Shown here one piece after another: positions 1-8,079 of a stretch of DNA of 64,000 nucleotides. Positions within the stretch are counted from its first letter, which is position 1; every line of letters begins with the position of its first letter. The stretch lies in the NCBI GenBank assembly GCA_963836405.1, contig CAWIJL010000005.1, positions 434,001 to 498,000 on the forward strand. Reading direction: 5' to 3'. Position numbers and translations under genes: made by a program. The stretch is from CAWIJJ01 sp963836405. Its GTDB lineage: Bacteria > Acidobacteriota > Terriglobia > Bryobacterales > Bryobacteraceae. Under the pieces are notes generated by a model, which saw only the letters and a list, made by a program, of their open reading frames with translations, ran no database searches and was not told the DNA's origin.

Positions 1-2
1 CG

Positions 3-161
3 CTGCTGCCGCTGTCAGTCCGGTTCGGCAACGGCCGGATCACATGGCTGTTCTTCGAGGAGATCCCCGCGCCGGGAAAGGCGCTGATTTGCTTGGGCGC
101 ACTGAGCTGTTGGGGCGGCTTTCTGTATGTGCGCCGGCGGCTCCAGGGCACAGGCTTGTAA
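3..161 (+). CDS. C-terminal end of a membrane protein (5' end outside the window)
   Basis: The reading frame is open from the left edge and ends at TAA 159-161, giving 52 residues. It holds one clear hydrophobic stretch (around ALICLGALSCWGGFLYV) followed by a basic tail (RRR), as at the end of a multi-spanning inner-membrane protein. The fragment loosely resembles the last helix of EamA/DMT-type transporters, but it is too short to assign. It points toward the minus-strand gene that ends at 205. Confidence 0.5.
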   Translation: MLPLSVRFGNGRITWLFFEEIPAPGKALICLGALSCWGGFLYVRRRLQGTGL

Positions 162-204
162 CAAGGGCGATGTGCGACGTTGCATCGGTGAACGCGCTTG
201 CGGG

Positions 205-1389
205 TTAGCCGTCGAGGTCCGGGTCCCAGGGGAGTCCCTTTCGCACGCGGCCGATCAGCATGCGGACACCCTGGTTGTCGGAGGGGTTCATCCACAGCAT
301 TTTGTCGAGGACGGCTCGGGCTTCGCGGGGGCGGCCGAGCCGCCAGAGGCAGAGGCCGAAGCCGTGCATACAGCGGAGAAACGGCCGGTTGTCGATGAAG
401 CCCCAGGGCAGGAGGCCGTCGAAGGAATCGGGCAGCGATAGCGCGCCGATGCGGAAACCGGCTTCGTAGTGGAGGATGGCCTCTTTGGGGAGCGCATCGA
501 AGCAGTGGTTGCCGAGGTGGGCGTGCGCGTCGAGGCAGCGAAGGTCGGCCTGGCAGAGGTCCATCAGGATGGCCCGCGCGGCGGCGCCGTCGCCCGATGC
601 GAACAGGTCGCTGGCCTCGATGACGGGGTCGGAGAAGGGATCTTCGGGATCGCAGCCGGGCAGAATCTGTTCCATCTCGAAAGCGGGGCGTGGGCCGCGG
701 GCGGCAATGGGTTTGGCCCAAGGCTCGAGCGGTTCCCCCTTCTCGCCCCAGTAGTGTTGGGCGGGATCCCAGGTGCCGCGGGCTTCCAGGCGAAGAGGCT
801 CGAGCCCCAGGGCGGCGGCGTCGAAGCGGGTGGATTCGACGGAGCCGGAGAGATAGAGATTCCCGGCATAGGTCCAGTGTTTCGCGGGCTTGACGACGGC
901 GATCTCACCGGGCACGAGGCCGCGGGCACTCTTCATCCGATAGGTGAGCGGGCGGCCGTCGCCGAGGAGACGGCAGGCGGCCGCGGTCCTTTTCACGGAC
1001 AGCACCACGAGCTCGACCGGGCCTTCGGGCTGGGAGGCGGATGCGGCGGCCGGCGAGGGCGAGAGCCCCATCCAACGGCGATAGGCGGCCAGGTACAGCG
1101 CGGCCGTGGAGTTTCGGGGGATGGACAACTCGCTGGCCGCGATGATGTGTCTGGGGCCTCCGGGGCGGCGGCAAACGGCGGTGAGGCCGCGCCGCTCATT
1201 GCCGTCGAAATCGAATTTCAGCACCTCGACCGGTTCACCGAGGAGTTCGGCGTCGCAGGGCACGTCGACTTCGTTCTCGAAGGCCTGGCGGAAGGCCCAG
1301 AGCTGTTCGCCTTGGCCGTAGGCGTCGGTAGTGATCTCTTCGATGAGCTGGTCGAGTTTCTTCGGTCCGGGTTTCTTCGCGTTTTTCAT
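205..1389 (-). CDS. conserved hypothetical protein with TPR-like C-terminus
   Basis: A 394-residue soluble protein with no signal peptide or membrane segment. The N-terminal part begins with a basic KKPGPKK segment. The middle third carries an Ala/Pro-rich linker. The last ~110 residues look like helical repeats: LDAHAHLGNH, then HYEAGFRIGAL, then GFGLCLWRLGRPREARAVL and a MNPSDNQGVR segment, reminiscent of tetratricopeptide/ST7-like repeats. I chose ATG at 1389 because the frame further upstream overlaps the clearly real membrane gene, which ends 5 bp away at 1395. The two are probably one transcription unit. The function is unknown; a protein-interaction role is only suggested by the repeats. 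Confidence 0.75.
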   Translation of the reverse strand: MKNAKKPGPKKLDQLIEEITTDAYGQGEQLWAFRQAFENEVDVPCDAELLGEPVEVLKFDFDGNERRGLTAVCRRPGGPRHIIAASELSIPRNSTAALYLAAYRRWMGLSPSPAAASASQPEGPVELVVLSVKRTAAACRLLGDGRPLTYRMKSARGLVPGEIAVVKPAKHWTYAGNLYLSGSVESTRFDAAALGLEPLRLEARGTWDPAQHYWGEKGEPLEPWAKPIAARGPRPAFEMEQILPGCDPEDPFSDPVIEASDLFASGDGAAARAILMDLCQADLRCLDAHAHLGNHCFDALPKEAILHYEAGFRIGALSLPDSFDGLLPWGFIDNRPFLRCMHGFGLCLWRLGRPREARAVLDKMLWMNPSDNQGVRMLIGRVRKGLPWDPDLDG

Positions 1390-1394
1390 GGGGG

Positions 1395-1820
1395 CTATGG
1401 CATGCGCCGCGCGGCGCGAATCAGGCCGACGCCGAGGGTGAGGACCGCGCCGGCCAAAAAGACGATGCCGACGTAGGCGAGGTTGAGCAGGCCGTTCGGT
1501 TCGGTTGCGGAGGGAGAGGCGACGGAGAGAAAAAAGCCGGCGGGGATCAGGATGGCGGCGATGGGGGCGCCGCTGCGGGCGAGCCATTTCCAGAGGGGCG
1601 GCAGCACGGCTTCGTCCACGTAGCGGAGCATCACCAGGGAGAGTACCAGATATACGCCGGCATGCGCATGGCCGGCCCGCCAGAGATTCTGGCGCATGGG
1701 ATTCCCGGCATAGCCCGGCGCATTCGACGTGAGCAGGTGGAGAAGCATCCAACCTCCGTAGATGACGGTGGGCAGGACGATGAGAAGGATTCCGGCGAGC
1801 GTACGGGATTCTTTCGACAT
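1395..1820 (-). CDS. small four-helix integral membrane protein
   Basis: 141 residues with four hydrophobic segments: LAGILLIVLPTVIYGGW, the GVYLVLSLVMLRYV region, the IAAILIPAGFFLSV region, and the LAYVGIVFLAGAVLTLG region. It ends in a basic RAARRMP tail, consistent with an inner-membrane protein with both termini inside. A conserved-looking NLWRAGHAHAGVYL segment with two histidines lies between helices 1 and 2 and could bind a metal or haem, but this is speculation. A strong Shine-Dalgarno (GGAGG) precedes ATG at 1820. It is the first gene of a two-gene unit with the TPR-like gene downstream. No function assigned. Confidence 0.75.
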   Translation of the reverse strand: MSKESRTLAGILLIVLPTVIYGGWMLLHLLTSNAPGYAGNPMRQNLWRAGHAHAGVYLVLSLVMLRYVDEAVLPPLWKWLARSGAPIAAILIPAGFFLSVASPSATEPNGLLNLAYVGIVFLAGAVLTLGVGLIRAARRMP

Positions 1821-1825
1821 TCGCG

Positions 1826-1838
1826 CCTCCTACGGAGG
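1826..1838 (-). promoter_or_regulatory. hairpin that can hide the Shine-Dalgarno of the membrane-protein gene
   Basis: On the minus strand the leader reads CCTCC-GTA-GGAGG immediately before the start codon at 1820. The GGAGG is the ribosome-binding site and pairs perfectly with CCTCC across a 3-nt loop. The stem is only 5 bp, so this may be chance, but it would reduce initiation when folded. Confidence 0.3.
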
Positions 1839-1862
1839 TGTCATGGGCCCGGCACCCTTTGG

Positions 1863-2310
1863 TCATGATATCGCCGGGCCGGAAAGAATCGCGGTGGAGG
1901 GGCGGGGCCTGCGTCCGTTCGCGCACGCCCCGCGTTGGCGCCGATACTCGGCGACGGTGCGGACGGGCTGCCGGTTGACCTGGACGATGACGTCACCGGG
2001 ACGGAGGTCGGAGTCGGCGGCGGGGCTGGCGGCGTCGATGCCGGTGACGACGCCGCCGGGGGGTGTCGGACGATTTGCGAGGTTCATCGGGACGGGGCCG
2101 TCGGTCTGGATGAAGTCTTCATAGTCCTCGATGCCGAGATTGTTGCGGCCTTTGGCCGACGCCGAAGGGATTGCCGATAGCGAGGACGTAATCGCCGACC
2201 TGGGCGGCCGCGAATCCGGTTTGCGCCGCTGGCTGGTGAATGGCGGCGAGGTGGAAGGTCGGGTGGGGGTTCTGGTTGATCAGGTGCTCGGCGGGAAGGC
2301 GGACCGGTCC
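1863..2310 (-). pseudogene. relic of an HtrA/DegP-type serine protease
   Basis: Three pieces of an HtrA protease survive on the minus strand in different frames. About 2203-2153 encodes VGDYVLAIGNPFGVGQ, the strand typical of the DegP protease domain. About 2150-2100 encodes NNLGIEDYEDFIQTD, which in intact enzymes lies about a dozen residues further on. From about 2085 a PDZ-like segment follows (GGVVTGIDAASPA...LRPGDVIVQVNRQPV). The segment between the first two pieces is deleted, and the NSGGPL stretch with the catalytic serine is missing between the second and the PDZ. No catalytic His or Asp region is left upstream. The frame changes plus internal deletions make this a decayed gene, not a sequencing slip. 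Confidence 0.75.
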
Positions 2311-2363
2311 CGTGGAGCGGGTATATCGCGGACCGGCGATGGGGCATCGAAGTTTACAACGCG

Positions 2364-2768
2364 CTATTTGGCTGGGGTTGCGAGGGGTTTCCCTTTGTCG
2401 ACGACGTAGACGCCGATCATCTTGAGGGGAGCGCTGCCGGTGTTATGGGCGTCGTGGATGACGCCGCCGGGGATGACGAAGCCGTCGCCGGCCTTGACCT
2501 TGCGGGTCGGGTGGCCCTGCATCAGAATCTCCCCTTCACCTTCCATGACGTAACTGATCTCGTCGCCGGGGTGGGTGTGGCGTCCGGCGAAAACGCCCGG
2601 CGCGAGTTCGACGCGCGCGACGACGGCTTCGCGGCCGGGAACCGAGACGTCAGCCTTCTCGACGATGGTGCGTTGAAGGCCGGGTTTCTGCGAATAGACG
2701 GCCACGGCGGAGGCGGCCGCAAGAAGCAGCGCGGCGGCTACGGGTCGGAGTCGGAGTAAGGATTTCAT
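2364..2768 (-). CDS. secreted single-domain cupin
   Basis: 134 residues with an N-terminal signal peptide (basic MKSLLRLR, then an Ala/Leu-rich core ending near VAVYSQ). The rest is one cupin barrel. Motif 1 reads GRHTHPGDEISYVMEGEGE, with His, His and Glu as metal ligands. Motif 2 reads VIPGGVIHDAHNTG. The protein is likely periplasmic. Cupins of this size bind a metal and may act as small oxygenases or isomerases or be non-catalytic; the substrate cannot be read from sequence. It is divergently oriented to the BtuF-like gene, with about 70 bp between them for promoters. Confidence 0.85.
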   Translation of the reverse strand: MKSLLRLRPVAAALLLAAASAVAVYSQKPGLQRTIVEKADVSVPGREAVVARVELAPGVFAGRHTHPGDEISYVMEGEGEILMQGHPTRKVKAGDGFVIPGGVIHDAHNTGSAPLKMIGVYVVDKGKPLATPAK

Positions 2769-2836
2769 GGTGGATTCCTTGTGGGGAGTTTACTACAGGT
2801 CTCACGATAGAATGGCCGTACCGGAGGGTGAAGCGA

Positions 2837-3775
2837 ATGCGAGTGGTATCGCTGCTGGCGAGCGCCACCGAGATTGTGTGCGCGCTGGAGGCGGGGGATC
2901 TGCTGGTGGGGCGGTCGCACGAATGCGACAACCCGGAGTGGGTTCGGAGGCTTCCGGCGTGCAGCGCGCCGGCGTTCGACGTATCGGGTTCGAGCGCTGC
3001 CATCGACGGCGAAGTGGGGCGGCGCCTGAGGTCCGGAGAACCGCTTTACCGCATCGATACGGAATTGATCCGGCGGCTGGAGCCGGACCTGATCGTGGCG
3101 CAGTCGCATTGCGAAGTGTGCGCGGTGACGCCGGGCGAGGTGGAGCGGCAGGGGGGCGCGATAGCGGGGGCGCGGGTGCTGTCGCTTTCGGCGGGGTCGG
3201 TGGAGGAGATCTTCGCGAGCATGGTGGAGATTGCGGGCGCGCTCGGGATGGAGGCGCGGGGGGAAGCGCTGGCGGCGGGGGAGCGGGCGCGGCTGGAGCG
3301 GCTGCGGCTCGCCACCGCGGGACGGAGGAGGCCTACGGTGGCGGTGCTCGAGTGGACGGATCCGGTTTACACGGTGGGGAACTGGACTCCGGAACTGGTG
3401 GATGCGGCGGGTGGGGAGCTGGTGGGGAGCGGCGGGAGCGGACACTCCGCGGCAATTCCGGGAGAGCGGGTGGCGGCGGCGGATCCGGAGTTCCTGATCG
3501 TTGCGCCCTGCGGTTTCGGACTGGACCGGAGCGAGGCGGAACTGGCAGTGCTGGAGCGGTATCGCTGGTGGGCGGGGCTGCGGGCGGTGCGGGGCGGACG
3601 GGTGGCGTTTTGCGATGGGAACCTGCTGTTCAACCGCTCGGGAATGACGATCGTGCGGACGGCGGAAACGATCGCGGAGATCCTTCACGGGACGGTGGCG
3701 GGGGAGCCAGAAGAGGGCCGGCACTGGCGGTGGATTCGGGACGTGACAGCGGTCACAAATACAGGGGCAGTGTAA
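2837..3775 (+). CDS. BtuF-like periplasmic-binding-fold protein (cobalamin/iron-chelate binding family)
   Basis: 312 residues of the PF01497-type two-lobe fold used by BtuF and siderophore-binding proteins. Family features include the opening RVVSLLASATEIVCAL, the GRSHECDNP segment, LEPDLIVAQ with a CEVC pair, and a C-terminal lobe with VLEWTDPVYTVGNWTPELVDAAGG. There is no signal peptide, as in the cytoplasmic or stand-alone subgroup found in many soil bacteria. I start at ATG 2837 because GGAGG at 2823-2827 is well spaced for it; a GTG at 2828 overlaps that site. No ABC permease or ATPase lies next to it, so a role in corrinoid scavenging or trafficking is only inferred. Confidence 0.82.
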   Translation: MRVVSLLASATEIVCALEAGDLLVGRSHECDNPEWVRRLPACSAPAFDVSGSSAAIDGEVGRRLRSGEPLYRIDTELIRRLEPDLIVAQSHCEVCAVTPGEVERQGGAIAGARVLSLSAGSVEEIFASMVEIAGALGMEARGEALAAGERARLERLRLATAGRRRPTVAVLEWTDPVYTVGNWTPELVDAAGGELVGSGGSGHSAAIPGERVAAADPEFLIVAPCGFGLDRSEAELAVLERYRWWAGLRAVRGGRVAFCDGNLLFNRSGMTIVRTAETIAEILHGTVAGEPEEGRHWRWIRDVTAVTNTGAV

Positions 3776-3784
3776 GTCGCGTTT

Positions 3785-3807
3785 ACTTGCGTTTCACAAG
3801 TATACTT
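3785..3807. promoter_or_regulatory. palindromic operator candidate and -10 box upstream of the HxlR regulator
   Basis: Two overlapping dyads lie just before the GTG start at 3823: ACTTG N7 CAAGT (3785-3801) and the perfect palindrome AAGTATACTT (3798-3807). The second contains TATACT at 3801-3806, a good -10 hexamer. HxlR-type regulators bind short AT-rich dyads and usually control their own operon, so this is a likely autoregulatory site. No clear -35 is visible. Confidence 0.5.
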
Positions 3808-3822
3808 TGATAGGCTGACGGC

Positions 3823-4290
3823 GTGCCAGGGAGGCCGAAAGGGCGACGGTCCGGCTGCCCGGTTAGTATCTCGCTGGAATTAGTGGGGGACCGGTGGTCG
3901 CTGCTGATTATTCGCGACCTGATGGTGCGCGGGTGCCGGACCTTCACGGATTTTCTGGAGGCGGGCGAGGGGATCGCATCGAACATTTTGGCGGACCGGC
4001 TGCGGAGGCTGGAGGCGGCGGGGATTGTTGCGCCGGAGTACGATTCGGCGGATGGCCGGAGAGTGAATTACCTGCTGACGGAGAAGGGGATCGACCTGGC
4101 TCCGGTGCTGCTCGAGTTGTTGGTGTGGGGGGCGAAACATCAGGAAACGGGTGCGCCGCGCGCGCTGATCGAGCGCATGGAGAAGGACCGGGAGGCGTTC
4201 CTCGCGGAGGTGCGAAAGCGATGGCGGGAGCGCGATCGGACTCCATTGATACCGAAATTCAAAAAACGCGAAGGAGAGATGGATGAGTAA
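3823..4290 (+). CDS. HxlR-family winged-helix transcriptional regulator
   Basis: 155 residues. The N-terminus has the HxlR signature: a GCPVSISLELVGDRWSLLIIRDL stretch in which the single Cys is the redox/ligand-sensing position of many members. The winged helix follows (FTDFLEAGEGIASNILADRLRRLEAAGIV, then SADGRRVNYLLTEKG). The C-terminal tail is long and charged. The start is GTG, with a weak Shine-Dalgarno. The stop overlaps the next start by 8 nt, so it is translationally coupled to the Asp-box propeller gene and the MoaD-like gene. It probably regulates this three-gene operon in response to an oxidant or an aromatic/electrophilic effector, as is typical of the family. Confidence 0.88.
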   Translation: MPGRPKGRRSGCPVSISLELVGDRWSLLIIRDLMVRGCRTFTDFLEAGEGIASNILADRLRRLEAAGIVAPEYDSADGRRVNYLLTEKGIDLAPVLLELLVWGAKHQETGAPRALIERMEKDREAFLAEVRKRWRERDRTPLIPKFKKREGEMDE

Positions 4291-5398
4291 AGTACGGGTG
4301 CTGGTGGGGACGCGGAAGGGAGCGTTCGTTCTGACATCGGACGGGAAGCGGGAGAAGTGGGACGTGAGCGGGCCGCATTTCGCGGGCTGGGAAATTTACC
4401 ATATGAAGGGTTCGCCGGTGGATCCGAACCGGTTGTACGCTTCGCAATCGAGCGGCTGGTCGGGGCAGGTGATGCAGCGGTCGAACGACGGCGGGCAGAC
4501 GTGGGAAGTGGTGGGAAACCAGTTCGCCTACGACGGCGTGCCGGGGACGCACCAGTGGTACGACGGCAAGCCGCATCCGTGGGAGTTCAAGCGGGTCTGG
4601 CATTTGGAGCCGTCGCTAACGGAAGCGGACGTGGTGTACGCGGGGGTGGAGGATGCCGCGATTTTCCGTTCGGCCGATGCCGGGCAGAGCTGGCAGGAAC
4701 TTCCGGGATTGCGCGGGCACGGCACGGGGCCGCAGTGGCAGCCGGGCGCAGGGGGGATGTGCCTGCACACGATTTTGATCGACCCGAGCGACCCGCAGCG
4801 AATGTTTATCGCGATTTCCGCGGCGGGGGCGTTTCGCACCGAAGACGGCGGGAAGAACTGGAAGCCGATCAATCGCGGGCTGAAGTCGCAATACATTCCG
4901 GACCCGGATGCGGAGGTGGGGCACTGCGTACACCGGATTGCGATGCATCCTTCGCGGCCGCAGGTGCTGTTCATGCAGAAGCACTGGGACGTGATGCGCA
5001 GCGACGATGCGGGCGATTCGTGGCACGAGGTGAGCGGCAACCTGCCGACGGATTTCGGCTTCGTGATCGACGTGCACGCGCACGAGCCGGAGACGATCTA
5101 CGTGGTGCCGATCAAGAGCGACTCGGAGCACTTTCCGCCGGACGGGAAGCTGCGCGTGTACCGCAGCCGGACCGGGGGCAACGAATGGGAGGCGCTGACC
5201 AAGGGACTGCCGCAGAGCGACTGCTACGTGAACGTGCTGCGGGACGCGATGGCGATCGATCAGCTCGATTCGTGCGGGGTATATTTCGGGACGACGGGCG
5301 GGCAGGTGTACGGGTCGGCTGACGCGGGCGACAGTTGGGCGCCGATCGTGCGCGACTTGCCGGCGGTGCTCTCCGTCGAGGTGCAGACGCTGCCATGA
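4283..5398 (+). CDS. Asp-box (BNR) beta-propeller protein, sialidase-like fold
   Basis: 371 residues without a signal peptide. Five Asp-box motifs of the S/T-x-D-x-G-x-x-W type are visible: SNDGGQTW, SADAGQSW, TEDGGKNW, SDDAGDSW and SADAGDSW. They mark a six- or seven-bladed propeller. The conserved opening VLVGTRKGAFVL is typical of the cytosolic WD40/YVTN/BNR group annotated as exo-alpha-sialidase-like. The catalytic arginine triad and Tyr/Glu of true sialidases are not evident, so enzymatic activity is doubtful. The last codons overlap the MoaD-like start (ATGA). The same propeller-MoaD pairing is, as I recall, seen in other genomes, which suggests the two proteins act together. Confidence 0.8.
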   Translation: MSKVRVLVGTRKGAFVLTSDGKREKWDVSGPHFAGWEIYHMKGSPVDPNRLYASQSSGWSGQVMQRSNDGGQTWEVVGNQFAYDGVPGTHQWYDGKPHPWEFKRVWHLEPSLTEADVVYAGVEDAAIFRSADAGQSWQELPGLRGHGTGPQWQPGAGGMCLHTILIDPSDPQRMFIAISAAGAFRTEDGGKNWKPINRGLKSQYIPDPDAEVGHCVHRIAMHPSRPQVLFMQKHWDVMRSDDAGDSWHEVSGNLPTDFGFVIDVHAHEPETIYVVPIKSDSEHFPPDGKLRVYRSRTGGNEWEALTKGLPQSDCYVNVLRDAMAIDQLDSCGVYFGTTGGQVYGSADAGDSWAPIVRDLPAVLSVEVQTLP

Positions 5399-5691
5399 TC
5401 CGCGTGGAACTGCCGTCGCATCTGCGGACGCTGGCGAAGATTTCCGGTGAAGTGCAGGTAGAGGTGGAAGGGCCGGCGACGGTCCGCGCGGTGCTGGACG
5501 CGGTGGAGGCGCGATACCCGGTGCTGCGCGGAACCATTCGCGACCAGGCGACGCAGGAGCGGCGGCCTTACGTGCGGTACTTCGCCTGCGAGCAGGACCT
5601 TTCGCACGATTCGATGGACGCGCCGCTGCCGGAGGCGGTGGCGCGCGCGACCGAGCCGCTGCTGATCGTCGGGGCGATCGCGGGCGGGTAG
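5395..5691 (+). CDS. MoaD/ThiS-like ubiquitin-fold sulfur-carrier protein
   Basis: 98 residues with a beta-grasp pattern: VELPSHLRTLAKISGEVQVEV, then ATVRAVLDAVEARYPVL. It ends in Ala-Gly-Gly, the free diglycine that MoaD and ThiS present for adenylation and thiocarboxylation. I start at ATG 5395, which overlaps the stop of the propeller gene (ATGA), rather than at upstream in-frame codons inside that gene. No moaE, thiG or E1-like gene is adjacent, so it could serve molybdopterin synthesis through a distant MoaE or be a dedicated sulfur or protein modifier. A molybdopterin enzyme is encoded about 22 kb away. Confidence 0.85.
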   Translation: MIRVELPSHLRTLAKISGEVQVEVEGPATVRAVLDAVEARYPVLRGTIRDQATQERRPYVRYFACEQDLSHDSMDAPLPEAVARATEPLLIVGAIAGG

Positions 5692-5692
5692 A

Positions 5693-6754
5693 TCAGAAGC
5701 GCCAGGAGAGGCCGGCCTGGATGGCATAGTCCGCGAAGGCGGCGTCGCCGTGCCGGCCGTTCATGTAATCGGCGACGCTGCGTTTGCGGTTGCGCTCGAC
5801 GGCGAAGGGCACATTGCAGGAGAACAGATAGCGGCCGCGAACGTACATGAAGCCGGGGTCGAGCGAAATGGCGTAGCCGGGGCGGCGGAAGCCGTCGCTG
5901 CCGCCGAAGGCATCGCGGACGGGGACACCTTCGATGCGGCCGCCGAAGCTGACGGCGAGGCCGCGTATCTTCGGCACGGCGCGGCCGATGCCGCCGCGGT
6001 AGAGATACTGATCGGTGACGGACATGACGGTTTCGCCGGGCGCGGAGCGGAAGGTGGAGACGCCGTTGGTGTTACGGGGATTGAATAAGTGGACGCCGGC
6101 GAAGTAGAGCTCGGTTTGCCAGGAAATGCGTTTGTAGGCCTGGATTTCGACGCTGAAGCCGGTGCCGCCGTCGCCCGCCTGAATGGACTGGTCGGCGGTG
6201 GCGACTATCTGGCGGCCCTGGCTGGTGGCAAGTCCGGTGGCATTGTACTTACCGGTGGGTAACTTGAGAAACATGCCGATGGAGATGTTATCGCCGGATT
6301 CGGTAGGAGGCTTGAAGATCCACATACGGCCGCCGATTGACATGTCGCCGATGCTGTTGACGACATACCGGCCCGCGGGATTATAGAGCTGGTTGCGGTG
6401 GGCGAAGAGGACGGGCATGCCAACGGCCACACTCCAGCGGGGCGTCAACTGGCGCTCGATGGCGAAATCGAGCAGGTGGTAGACGTTCTCGATCTGGTTG
6501 TGATTGACCTCGCGCTGCTTCTGCTCCACGGTTCCGATGTAATGGCGGAACGAGGGCTGGTAGCGATAGCCGACACTCACCGTCCACTGCCTGGGATGGC
6601 GGTGCTCCTCGACGCCGCAGGTATTGGTTGCCAGCACGCCAAGCCCGGGCGTGCCCTGACGAGCGGCCACTCAACCCTGTCCGGCCGCGGGCGGAGCGAA
6701 CAGAAAAGCGCAGCCAGAGCAGGCGGCGGCCAATAGAAGATGACGTAATTGCAT
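5693..6754 (-). pseudogene. outer-membrane beta-barrel protein interrupted by an in-frame TGA
   Basis: ATG at 6754 has a good Shine-Dalgarno (GAGGGG) and opens a 27-residue secretion signal (MQLRHLLLAAACSG..., ending PPAAGQG). TGA follows at 6673-6671. The same frame then stays open for 325 residues to 5693. The downstream part looks like a mature outer-membrane barrel: alternating strands such as VSVGYRYQPSFRHYIG, many Tyr and Gly, and a terminal Phe (LSWRF). From memory, related barrels have a Cys right after the signal (QGC-VAxR), so the TGA probably replaces TGC, TGT or TGG. Initiation at the following GTG would make a protein without an export signal. The gap to the next minus gene at 6861 is about 100 bp. 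Confidence 0.65.
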
Positions 6755-6860
6755 CCCGTTTCCCCTCGCAATTGGGTCGAGATTATCACGGGAAGGGCGG
6801 GGCACCAATAGTAGAAGAATATTAGGGGCACTTACCAGGGAGCGCGAGGAGTGGCGCGGA

Positions 6861-8066
6861 TTACAAAGGCGCCCGCAGGGGTTCGACGCGGCGGACGGTG
6901 AGGAGGATGACCAGGAACGCGATGACGTGCAGGGTGCTGACGATGGTGAAGACGCTGCCGTAGCCGAAGCCGTGGTCGAGCAGGTATCCGACGACGAAGC
7001 CGAAGACCACGCCTCCCATGGCACCGCCGAAGCCCACCATTCCGGCGACCGAGCCGACGGCGTTTTGGGGGAACAGGTCGGCGGGCAGGATCATAACCAG
7101 GGTGGACCACGACTGCTGGCCAAAGAAGGCGATGGAGAAGAGCACGATGGCGAGTTCGACAGGCGTGCGGGTGACGAACCAGGCGAGCGGCATGAGGGCG
7201 GCGCTGAGGCCGAGGGCGACTTTGCGGGCGACGTTCAGGGAGTGCCCGGAGCGGAGCAGCCGGCTTGAGAACCAGCCTCCGCAGAGGCAGCCGAGGCCGG
7301 ATGCGGCGTAGGGGATCCAGACGTAGTAGCCGACCTGGCGGGTGTCGAAGCCGCGCGCGTCATAGAGGTATTTCGGAAGCCAGAAGAGATAGAAATACCA
7401 GGCGGCGTCGCTCAGGAATTTCGCCGAGACGAGGCCCCACACCTGCTTGTAGCCGAGCAGGGACAGCCAGGGCGTAGTCCGGTCGCTGGCGAGGGCGGAA
7501 TCGGACGACGGCGAACGATAGGAGCGCATCCACCAGAGGACCCAGAGCAGGCCGATGGCGCCGGAGAGAAAGAAGACCCATCGCCAGTTGAGCACGGCCA
7601 GAACGGCGGCGATGGCGGGGGGCGCGCACATGGCGCCAACGGCCGTTCCGGCGTTGACGATTCCCATGGCGGTGGCGCGCTCACGCGCGGGGAACCATTC
7701 GGCGATGGCCTTGGTGGCAGCGGGGAAGCCGCCGCCTTCGCCCATGCCGAGAAGGAAGCGGCTGACCGCGAGCATGCCGAAGGACGCGGCGAGGCCGTGT
7801 CCGGCACAGGCGAGCGACCACCACACCATGATGACGAGGAAGCCGCGGCGGGTACCGAGAATATCCACCAGCCGGCCGCCGCCCGCGTACATGAGCGCGT
7901 AGGCGGTGAGGAAGGCAGCCTGAAGCTGCGAGAACTGGGTGTTGGTGATGGGAATTTCCCGCTGGATGGCCTGGATGGCGACGGGCAGGGTCTGGCGGTC
8001 GAAGTAGCTGATGGCGATGGCCGCACCGATCAGGACGGCGATGTTCCAGCGAATGGCGCGCTGCAT
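6861..8066 (-). CDS. MFS transporter, anion:cation symporter type
   Basis: 401 residues with 12 predicted membrane helices. The first-half signature is clear: ISYFDRQTLPVAI in helix 1, RLVDILGTRRG in the loop after helix 2 and FLLGMGEGGGFPAATKAIAEWFPARERATA around helices 4-5. These are hallmarks of the hexuronate/glucarate/phthalate (ACS) branch. The gene starts 13 bp after the GH39 gene stops, so it is almost certainly co-transcribed with it and may import the released sugar or uronic acid. I chose ATG 8066 because the frame further upstream runs through the GH39 gene. Confidence 0.88.
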   Translation of the reverse strand: MQRAIRWNIAVLIGAAIAISYFDRQTLPVAIQAIQREIPITNTQFSQLQAAFLTAYALMYAGGGRLVDILGTRRGFLVIMVWWSLACAGHGLAASFGMLAVSRFLLGMGEGGGFPAATKAIAEWFPARERATAMGIVNAGTAVGAMCAPPAIAAVLAVLNWRWVFFLSGAIGLLWVLWWMRSYRSPSSDSALASDRTTPWLSLLGYKQVWGLVSAKFLSDAAWYFYLFWLPKYLYDARGFDTRQVGYYVWIPYAASGLGCLCGGWFSSRLLRSGHSLNVARKVALGLSAALMPLAWFVTRTPVELAIVLFSIAFFGQQSWSTLVMILPADLFPQNAVGSVAGMVGFGGAMGGVVFGFVVGYLLDHGFGYGSVFTIVSTLHVIAFLVILLTVRRVEPLRAPL

Positions 8067-8079
8067 AATGGCGGCCGCT

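Noticed and set aside
6634..6673. Calling the barrel protein a selenoprotein
   Set aside because: The hairpin loop lacks the conserved GU and no selenocysteine machinery is in the window; kept only as a hypothesis.
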